Source: an uncultured Eubacteriales bacterium | Lineage (GTDB): Bacteria > Bacillota > Clostridia > Oscillospirales > Acutalibacteraceae | DNA: 8,511 bases | Direction of reading: 5' to 3' | Assembly: GCA_900321905.1 (NCBI GenBank) | Contig: ONXZ01000043.1 | Location: 1-8,511 of the forward strand | Shown: positions 1 to 5,159 of the stretch, piece after piece | Numbering within the stretch: position 1 is the stretch's first letter | Layout: each line of letters begins with the position of its first letter | Position numbers and translations under genes: made by a program | Notes under the pieces: model-generated | Seen by the model: only the letters and a program-made list of their open reading frames with translations | Told to the model about the DNA's origin: nothing | Database searches by the model: none

Positions 1-575
1 CTGTTTTTCATATAAAACCGGCTCAAGCGAAGCCGGTAATCTGTGATGTAAAGTCCTCGTTTCAGAGTGTCAAGCGCATCCAGATCTTTCAGACCGATTT
101 CGGGAAAGATCTGATTCCACTGATTTACAAGGCTCATCACAATATGTTCCACATCCGGAAAGAGAGCATACTGGCCGTTCACCTTGAATGAGGAAGGGCT
201 CTCAAAGCAAAGCCCGGCTCTTCGGGCATCCGAATCCGCAGAACGGATCAGATCGGCCGCCGAACGCACTTCTGACAAAGACATCCCTGTCACCGTAACC
301 TGACGGTCATCGATGATCAGAGATTCTGTCTTGGCAAGGACATCTCCCAGTGCCTCCACTGTACGGTCATTCAAAAGGCTGACTGTCCACCGGACAGTCA
401 TATTTTCCCTCTGCACAGCCAGATGCTGCGAGATCGGGGTAAAGCCTTCCTCATGCACCAGAGCAGCGAAATCCTCCGGAACCTGCTCCATCAGCCATCC
501 GTACAGACGATAGGCGTGGGACACCGTAAGCCGGCCCTCTGAAGGCTTGAGCGTAAGTGAATACTGTCTGATCAT
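1..575 (-). CDS. cas6: CRISPR pre-crRNA endoribonuclease Cas6 (partial, C-terminus off window)
   Basis: Cas6 cuts CRISPR precursor transcripts within the repeat to supply crRNAs to the Csm effector complex. Translating the minus strand from the ATG at 575 gives 191 residues without a stop before the left edge. The N-terminus ([11 protein letters not shown]) fits the first strand of the Cas6 ferredoxin-like fold. Around residues 38-52 lies ALVHEEGFTPISQHL, which resembles the family's 'LH..g.kPfs' segment; His41 is a candidate catalytic residue. Residues 124-141 (FESPSSFKVNGQYALFPD) match the conserved Cas6 'F.SPTSFK..G.Y..FPD' block. The glycine-rich C-terminal loop that would confirm the family lies outside the window. 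The start is supported by a GAGGTG ribosome binding site 8 nt upstream and by a 4-bp ATGA overlap with csm5, which implies translational coupling. Identification is by recalled family motifs. Confidence 0.85.
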   Translation of the reverse strand, partial: MIRQYSLTLKPSEGRLTVSHAYRLYGWLMEQVPEDFAALVHEEGFTPISQHLAVQRENMTVRWTVSLLNDRTVEALGDVLAKTESLIIDDRQVTVTGMSLSEVRSAADLIRSADSDARRAGLCFESPSSFKVNGQYALFPDVEHIVMSLVNQWNQIFPEIGLKDLDALDTLKRGLYITDYRLRLSRFYMKN

Positions 576-1585
576 GCGAGTGTCACCTCACAGAGACCGA
601 ACGGGTACTTTTTGTCGTCCCACTCCGTATATTTCATCGTTCTCGGCGAAATGTCCAGCCCCCTGTCACGGTCATGATGATGCTTTTTGAAGCTCCAGCT
701 CATCTGATCGATCACAATATCAAGCGCATCTCTGCCATAGTACGGATAGGTCAGTGTTTTGGAAAAGAAACCGCTTCCGCCGCCCAGAATCAGACCGTGC
801 TGATTATGAACGCCGCCGTCCGGAAGATCAAAATGACGCTCATAAGTGTTCTTATAGTATTGTATAAAATCGTCCAGATACCCGTACAGATCTTCGGGTT
901 TCTCCAATTGAAACGACGCATAGCGCATCACGCTCTCGTCGATCGTCACGGCGAAATGGACCTCCGTACCGGGCCGGATACATTCCCGGCAGACATTCGG
1001 TCTGCTCTCATCACGCTGATCCCCTTCCGCATGAACATCAATTTTATTGCAGAGCGTCAGGCTTCGGTTCGCAACCGGCTCGCTGTCAGAAACCGAGATG
1101 CCGCGCATGATGCTGTTGACTGCGTCCCGCGTCTGTGGCCTGCCCATCCTGTCCTTCTTCAGTGTAAGCGTATTCATCAGATCTGCTTCCGGGATCTTTT
1201 CTTCAAACCGTTTACCCGGTCTGAGCTTACCTGAGTTCCTCATGATATGGAATAAGAGCACGGTGCGCAGCGCGCCCTTCAGACTGCTTCCCGGAATATA
1301 GGCCCGGCCATCTCCGCGGCGGATAAAGGACTGAATGTCCCTCAGGTTGTGTTTATCATCCAGGGCCTCGCCTGCGTCACAATGATAAAGGAACAGAGCT
1401 TCAACCTCTTCTTTGGTAAGTCCGCATATGCTTGAAAAGAATTTAGACAGGGAATTTTTATTCGCGAACTGATTATTGATAATTCCTTTTTCGAATTCAT
1501 CGGTTTTTCCCCGAACAACCACTTCCTGAATCATCTTGTCAATGTCAAGCATATAAATCACATGTTCTTTACTGTCAAAAATGTA
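572..1585 (-). CDS. csm5: Type III-A effector subunit Csm5 (RAMP), 5'-truncated at a junction
   Basis: Csm5 is the RAMP-fold subunit that caps the crRNA 3' end of the type III-A Csm interference complex. About 337 residues are recognisable, beginning at [18 protein letters not shown], which matches the usual 'YifD....vY.iD.dK' segment some 25-30 residues into the family. The glycine-rich RAMP motif [13 protein letters not shown] follows near 1260-1300. Near the C-terminus [13 protein letters not shown] matches the conserved Csm5 'GGGsGf.sKT' loop. The gene ends in TGA at 572-574, overlapping the cas6 start. The missing N-terminus, including the first RAMP strand, is replaced upstream by sequence antisense to cpaF. 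The open frame nominally extends to an ATG at 1771, but those extra 62 residues are the cpaF complement and not Csm5. In-frame GTG (1561) and ATG (1552) codons lie inside the conserved region. The product is probably non-functional as it stands. Confidence 0.88.
   Translation of the reverse strand, partial: YIFDSKEHVIYMLDIDKMIQEVVVRGKTDEFEKGIINNQFANKNSLSKFFSSICGLTKEEVEALFLYHCDAGEALDDKHNLRDIQSFIRRGDGRAYIPGSSLKGALRTVLLFHIMRNSGKLRPGKRFEEKIPEADLMNTLTLKKDRMGRPQTRDAVNSIMRGISVSDSEPVANRSLTLCNKIDVHAEGDQRDESRPNVCRECIRPGTEVHFAVTIDESVMRYASFQLEKPEDLYGYLDDFIQYYKNTYERHFDLPDGGVHNQHGLILGGGSGFFSKTLTYPYYGRDALDIVIDQMSWSFKKHHHDRDRGLDISPRTMKYTEWDDKKYPFGLCEVTLA
583..590 (-). promoter_or_regulatory. Ribosome binding site of cas6 inside csm5
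   Basis: The minus strand reads TGAGGTGA here, with GAGGTG ending 8 nt before the cas6 ATG at 575. It lies within the last codons of csm5 and sets the cas6 start at the ATGA overlap. Confidence 0.7.
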
Positions 1586-1590
1586 ATTAC
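1574..1590. other. Junction between CRISPR-Cas block and tad block (chimera or rearrangement breakpoint)
   Basis: To the left, the minus strand encodes Csm5 down to its conserved YIFD segment, where Tyr is at 1583-1585 and Asp at 1574-1576. To the right, the plus strand encodes CpaF from NVITLESRP, where Asn is at 1580-1582. Both genes lose their N-terminal parts at the same place, and codons on the two strands are in register across it. No insertion-sequence end, target duplication, tRNA or integrase gene is visible. The short AT-rich stretch AAAAATGTAATT (1577-1588) fits both reading frames, so the exact join cannot be placed more finely. Confidence 0.85.
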
Positions 1591-2122
1591 TCTTGAAAGC
1601 CGTCCTGCAAATATGGAAGGCAAAGGTCGTATCAGTATCAGAGACCTTGTTGTTAACGCACTTCGTATGAGACCTGACAGAATCATCGTCGGTGAGGTTC
1701 GTTCTGATGAAACACTTGACATGCTTCAGGCGATGAATACGGGTCACGACGGTTCGCTTACCACCATTCACGCAAACTCGCCGCGAGATTCAATATCGCG
1801 TATCGAAACAATGGTTATGATGTCGGGTTCCGAACTTCCCTCAAAGGCAATCAGGGACCAGGTGGCGTCCGCTATCAACCTCATTGTTCAGCAGGCCCGT
1901 CTCAGAGACGGTACAAGAAAGATTGTTTCAATTTCTGAGATTGTCGGTATGGAAGGCGATGTAATCCGTATGCAGGAAATCTATGCATACGAAACAAACG
2001 GTGAAATGGATACCGACGGCAAATTCAAGGGCGAATTCAAGGCAACAGGTATTGTGCCTAAGTGTATTGATAAAATCAGAGAGAACGGAGTGGTTGTAAG
2101 TAATGACTGGTTCACTTCTTAG
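1580..2122 (+). CDS. cpaF: Tad pilus motor ATPase CpaF/TadA, C-terminal half only
   Basis: CpaF is the cytoplasmic hexameric secretion ATPase that drives assembly of Tad (type IVc) pili. What remains is about 181 residues from [16 protein letters not shown] onward. The Walker B-like segment [10 protein letters not shown] is at 1673-1702, followed by the His-box region [13 protein letters not shown] at 1742-1780. The C-terminal signature '.F.atGi.P' is present as [12 protein letters not shown] near 2033-2064. The usual GEVRGGEA is GEVRSDET here. The Walker A loop (GKTT) and the N-terminal domain are absent because the gene begins at the junction with csm5. The first in-frame ATG, at 1562, belongs to csm5-derived DNA and is not the native start. 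The gene ends in TAG and overlaps tadB by 20 bp. The fragment alone cannot hydrolyse ATP. Confidence 0.93.
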   Translation, partial: NVITLESRPANMEGKGRISIRDLVVNALRMRPDRIIVGEVRSDETLDMLQAMNTGHDGSLTTIHANSPRDSISRIETMVMMSGSELPSKAIRDQVASAINLIVQQARLRDGTRKIVSISEIVGMEGDVIRMQEIYAYETNGEMDTDGKFKGEFKATGIVPKCIDKIRENGVVVSNDWFTS

Positions 2123-3089
2123 TATTATAGTACTATCTATTACGTTTGCGCTTCTTGTTTTCGCACTCACGTTTATTATCACTTCTGCGATTTCTGCCGA
2201 CAAGATTGCGGCTGAAAAGCGACTTGAAGAACTTAATAAGACCGAAGGCGACGGCGATGTTAACGTGGCTCTTGTTAAAAACGAAAGCAAGACGCGTCGC
2301 AACAAAAGAGAACGTCAAAGACAGCACAGCCGATTTGATGAAAAAGTCGGCAACGCTATATACAAGCAACTTCAGTCCGCGGATATTAAAATGCGACCGG
2401 AAGAGTTCCTTATCGTTTGGATTCTTCTTGCATTTGTTCCCGGAGCACTTGTTGTAGTATTTACAGGTAATGTAATTCTTACGCTCATTCTAATAGTGAT
2501 AGGCGCACTTTTGCCTGTGATTTATGTAAGACAAAAGAAAAAGTCGCGTGTTAAAAAGTTTGAAGAACAACTTTGCGACGCACTTATGATTTGCTGTTCA
2601 TGTCTTCGTTCGGGCCTGAGTTTCAACCAGGCGATGGAAACAATCGCAAAGGATATGGACGCTCCGATATCTACCGAATTTTCAACCGTTGTTAAAGAGG
2701 TAAATATGGGTTACTCAATGGACGAGGCACTTGAAAACCTCGGTGACAGAATCAAGAGCAAATACGTTGACCTTATGGTTTCCGCAGTTCTTGTTCAAAG
2801 GCAGACCGGTGGTAACCTGTCGCATATTCTTGAAAATATTTCCGATACAATTCGTGAGCGTATGAAACTTAAAAGGCAGCTCAAAACATCTGTATCATCA
2901 GGTAAGATGTCCGGTATCATTGTTGGTGCAATGCCTATTATAATCCTCGGATTGTTTACCTTAATCAGTTTCGACTTTGTTGCAGTTCTTTATACGGAAC
3001 CGCGCGGTAATATCCTTCTTGCTATAGCGGCAGGACTTGAGGGTATGGCGTTTATGTTCGTTAAGAAAATCACCACAGTTAAAATGTAA
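2103..3089 (+). CDS. tadB: Tad pilus inner-membrane platform protein TadB (T2SSF family)
   Basis: TadB pairs with TadC as the inner-membrane platform of the Tad machine, homologous to half of GspF/PilC. The 328-residue product has hydrophobic segments near 7-29, 102-120, 124-142, 269-290 and 304-320. Between them lies a cytoplasmic type II secretion F helical domain (about 153-255) with the recognisable stretches CLRSGLSFNQAMETIA and RQTGGNLSHILENI. A highly charged linker (about 60-80) joins the first helix to the core. The ATG lies within the end of cpaF, with GGAG 12 nt upstream (2087-2090), so translational coupling is likely. One oddity is a cluster of four cysteines (C158, C164, C165, C167) in the first helix of the F domain. 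Length and topology are normal for TadB. Confidence 0.93.
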   Translation: MTGSLLSIIVLSITFALLVFALTFIITSAISADKIAAEKRLEELNKTEGDGDVNVALVKNESKTRRNKRERQRQHSRFDEKVGNAIYKQLQSADIKMRPEEFLIVWILLAFVPGALVVVFTGNVILTLILIVIGALLPVIYVRQKKKSRVKKFEEQLCDALMICCSCLRSGLSFNQAMETIAKDMDAPISTEFSTVVKEVNMGYSMDEALENLGDRIKSKYVDLMVSAVLVQRQTGGNLSHILENISDTIRERMKLKRQLKTSVSSGKMSGIIVGAMPIIILGLFTLISFDFVAVLYTEPRGNILLAIAAGLEGMAFMFVKKITTVKM

Positions 3090-3096
3090 GGAGGGG
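3088..3096 (+). promoter_or_regulatory. Strong ribosome binding site of tadC
   Basis: AAGGAGGGG overlaps the tadB stop codon (TAA, 3087-3089). Its AGGAGG core ends 6 nt before the tadC ATG at 3101. It is the strongest Shine-Dalgarno match seen in the window. Confidence 0.85.
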
Positions 3097-3100
3097 TTAT

Positions 3101-4060
3101 ATGAAAGTCTGGATTCCTGTTCTGGTTATTACATATGCCCTGTTTGCATTTGGGCTTATTGTGATTCTTCTCGCCCGCAAAGGCAAGGAAGAAGATAATA
3201 ACATTCGCCGTAAGCAGGCTCTCGGCAAAGAGACTGTTAAGGCTGATTACAAAAATGTTGACACTTCGTTTTACGACCGTGTTATCAAGCCGATGCTTGA
3301 TAAAATCAACAACACCGAAAGATATGGCGAAAACGCCACAAAATCCGAAAGACAAAAGAAGAACCGCGAACTTCTTGGGGCAAAACTCCGCAAAGCAGGT
3401 ATTCATTTGTCAGCATCAAACTTTACATTTTTCAAAACGGCATTTACTGCAGTAGTAATTGTCCTTTCCATTGGTATCGGCTTAGTGTTTTTCCTGTATC
3501 AGATGGTTAAACCTGCACTGTTTATAGTTGTCGGCGGAATCATCTTTGCAGTAGTTGCGCCTGATTTATACCTGACAATGAAGGTGAAAAAACATCAGGA
3601 AGCTATCAAATTGCAACTTGCAGACACAATCGATCTTATGAGCGTATGTATGGAAGCCGGTCTTAGTTTTGATGCGTCACTTGTTAAGATTTCTGAGAGA
3701 ATGGAAGGTCCGCTTATCGACGAACTTATGACTGTGTTCAGACAGGTTCAACTCGGTAAAAACAGAAACGACGCGTTAAAATCTGTCGCTGACGCTTCTG
3801 ACGTTAAAGAACTCAAGACATTTGTATCGGCTGTTACACAGGCAAATCAACTTGGTATCCCGATTACCAATGTACTTGAGGCTCAGGCAGAGCAACTCAG
3901 AATGGATAAGAGTGAGGAGATTAAAGAGGTTGCGTCAAAAGTACCTACAAAGATGACAATCCCAACCGTTATATTTATTCTTCCTGCGATTATTCTTGTA
4001 ATCCTCGGACCTGTTATCTTCTCTGTTATGGACAGTATGGGACCGATGATAGGCGGTTAA
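3101..4060 (+). CDS. tadC: Tad pilus inner-membrane platform protein TadC (T2SSF family)
   Basis: TadC is the second platform protein of the Tad secretion machine. The 319-residue product has an N-terminal helix (about 4-24), a charged cytoplasmic linker, a helical pair at about 112-133 and 137-158, an F domain at about 168-280 and a last helix at about 284-308. The F domain shows ADTIDLMSVCMEAGLSFDAS and, later, TQANQLGIPITNVLEAQAEQ. These are typical of TadC, where TadB has 'RQTGGNLS'. The start is fixed by the AAGGAGGGG site. The gene lies 11 bp after tadB, and its TAA is followed by a single base before the next ATG, so this is clearly one transcription unit. Confidence 0.93.
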   Translation: MKVWIPVLVITYALFAFGLIVILLARKGKEEDNNIRRKQALGKETVKADYKNVDTSFYDRVIKPMLDKINNTERYGENATKSERQKKNRELLGAKLRKAGIHLSASNFTFFKTAFTAVVIVLSIGIGLVFFLYQMVKPALFIVVGGIIFAVVAPDLYLTMKVKKHQEAIKLQLADTIDLMSVCMEAGLSFDASLVKISERMEGPLIDELMTVFRQVQLGKNRNDALKSVADASDVKELKTFVSAVTQANQLGIPITNVLEAQAEQLRMDKSEEIKEVASKVPTKMTIPTVIFILPAIILVILGPVIFSVMDSMGPMIGG

Positions 4061-4061
4061 C

Positions 4062-4409
4062 ATGAAAATATTAAAACTCAAAAAAGACGATGTAATATTA
4101 GTCAGCGAAGTTGAGGACGCCTCTTCATTTTTCAGAAGATTTATGGGCCTTATGTACCGCAAGGAAATGGCGGAGGACCACGGACTTTTGCTGACGCCGT
4201 GTAACGAAATTCACACTTTTGGTATGCGGTTTGATATTGACACAGTTGCCTTGTCGAAATCCGGCGAAGTGCTGTTTATTGACAAGGCTGTGCCGCCACG
4301 CAAAGCCCGCAAAAAGGTAAAGGGCGGTTATCAGATGCTTGAACTTAATGCCGGCGTCTGCGACAAACTTGGCATCACAGTTGGCGATGTGCTGACATTT
4401 GTCGAATAG
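4062..4409 (+). CDS. DUF192 family small protein within the tad operon
   Basis: This 115-residue protein belongs to DUF192, a small beta-rich family of unknown biochemical role that is sometimes found beside tad genes. Matching segments are FFRRFMGLMYRKEM (23-36), the CNEIHTFGMRFDID motif (47-60), corresponding to the family's 'c.sIhTf.M.fpiD', and MLELNAGVCDKLGITVGD (92-109), corresponding to 'vLElnaG....~gi..Gd'. There is no signal peptide or transmembrane segment, so the product is probably cytoplasmic, whereas some family members are exported. The ATG lies one base after the tadC stop, with a weak AGGCGG 5 nt upstream, suggesting coupled translation. It ends in TAG. The family call is by motif; no function can be assigned. 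Confidence 0.85.
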   Translation: MKILKLKKDDVILVSEVEDASSFFRRFMGLMYRKEMAEDHGLLLTPCNEIHTFGMRFDIDTVALSKSGEVLFIDKAVPPRKARKKVKGGYQMLELNAGVCDKLGITVGDVLTFVE

Positions 4410-4419
4410 GAAAAATTTG

Positions 4420-4425
4420 AAAGGA
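4420..4425 (+). promoter_or_regulatory. Ribosome binding site that sets the DivIVA-like start
   Basis: AAAGGA lies 9 nt before the ATG at 4435. It supports that start over the in-frame TTG at 4399, which lies inside DUF192 and would add 12 residues unlike the family N-terminus. Confidence 0.55.
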
Positions 4426-4434
4426 CAGTCACTT

Positions 4435-5094
4435 ATGGCAGATGATGTAATTAAAAGAGAAGATATTATCGGTGCAGGAAACAAGTCTTATGATTTTGAC
4501 AAGGTTCTGCGCGGATATGACCCAAAGCAGGTTGATGAAGTTCTTTCCAATCTGCAAAAAGCAAACAAAAGCGCTACGGAGATTTTTGACCAGCGCATTG
4601 TTGATTTAAAGAACAGAAATGAAATGCTCACATATGAACTTGAGCAGGCTAAGCAGGAAGCGGACAGAATGCGCAATCTGTTTAATCAGTGCAAGGAGGA
4701 GAGGGACGCACTCTCCACAAAACTTGCCAAAGCAGACCGCAAAGTAGTTGTGCCTGCTGATAATACCGAGGAAGTTAAAGCACTTGAAGAAAAACTGCAG
4801 AAGGCGCTCACAAAGAACAGACTGCTGCAGGACGATAACAAAAAACTCGAGGACCAGAATCGCGACCTTCAGCGCGATGTTGCACACCTCACCAAAAAAG
4901 TTGACAAAAACAGAAACAAAATCAACGACCTTGAAGGTCAGGTTGAATCCGGTATGACTGATGACGACAGCAAAAAGTATTCAGAAATCGCACAGGTTTA
5001 CGAAAGCGCGATTGACAAGGCGGAAGACCTTATCTACCGTCTGCAGACTGAATTCTCACTTGCTCACTCAAAAGCAGAGGATATCAAAAAATAA
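4435..5094 (+). CDS. DivIVA-domain coiled-coil protein in the tad operon
   Basis: The 219-residue soluble product starts MADDVIKREDIIG. Residues 19-40 carry a DivIVA-type N-terminal signature, YDFDKVLRGYDPKQVDEVL, matching 'F...lRGYd..eVdefL'; the Arg-Gly-Tyr-Asp core is at 26-29. From about 45 to 170 the sequence is strongly heptad-patterned and rich in Lys, Glu, Asp, Gln and Leu, broken by a short non-helical linker (KVVVPADNTEE, 103-113). A second helical segment (about 178-219) ends in lysines. There is no transmembrane helix. DivIVA/GpsB-type proteins bind curved membranes at poles and septa and recruit partners. In this context it could localise or scaffold the Tad machine, but that is inference. 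The gene ends in TAA, followed by an AT-rich gap. Confidence 0.8.
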   Translation: MADDVIKREDIIGAGNKSYDFDKVLRGYDPKQVDEVLSNLQKANKSATEIFDQRIVDLKNRNEMLTYELEQAKQEADRMRNLFNQCKEERDALSTKLAKADRKVVVPADNTEEVKALEEKLQKALTKNRLLQDDNKKLEDQNRDLQRDVAHLTKKVDKNRNKINDLEGQVESGMTDDDSKKYSEIAQVYESAIDKAEDLIYRLQTEFSLAHSKAEDIKK

Positions 5095-5097
5095 CTC

Positions 5098-5119
5098 ATA
5101 TATTAATGTATTAATATAT
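5098..5119. repeat. Perfect AT-only-armed inverted repeat upstream of the tadG-like gene
   Basis: ATATATTAAT at 5098-5107 is mirrored exactly by ATTAATATAT at 5110-5119, separated by GT. It lies in the only sizeable gap of the tad block and overlaps a TATAAT at 5117-5122. The arms contain no G or C and no T-run follows, so it is more like an operator than a terminator. Chance palindromy in AT-rich DNA is possible. Confidence 0.5.
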
Positions 5120-5133
5120 AATTAGTATATAAA
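5117..5133 (+). promoter_or_regulatory. Possible promoter -10 region(s) for the tadG-like gene
   Basis: A consensus TATAAT is at 5117-5122 and a near-consensus TATAAA at 5128-5133, about 27-43 bp before the start codon. No convincing TTGACA-like -35 is seen at the proper distance. The call therefore rests on the -10 match and on this being the longest gap in the block. Confidence 0.3.
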
Positions 5134-5144
5134 TACTTATTTGC

Positions 5145-5151
5145 AAGGGGG
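5145..5151 (+). promoter_or_regulatory. Ribosome binding site that sets the TTG start of the tadG-like gene
   Basis: AAGGGGG ends 8 nt before the TTG at 5160. The first in-frame ATG (5208) falls inside the membrane helix and would remove the basic N-terminus, so TTG is preferred. Confidence 0.65.
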
Positions 5152-5159
5152 CGTTTGCC

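Noticed and set aside
674..1234. 186-codon plus-strand open frame
   Set aside because: It lies wholly antisense to the conserved csm5 coding region and has no recognisable motifs or ribosome binding site.
1562..1579. ATG at 1562 as the native start of CpaF
   Set aside because: These codons are the complement of conserved Csm5 residues; CpaF homology begins around 1580, so the ATG is a by-product of the join.
4399..4434. TTG at 4399 as the start of the DivIVA-like gene
   Set aside because: The ATG at 4435 has an AAAGGA site at good spacing, and the extra 12 residues do not look like a DivIVA N-terminus.
5098..5122. Rho-independent terminator after the DivIVA-like gene
   Set aside because: The hairpin arms contain no G or C and there is no following T-run, so it would be too weak to terminate.
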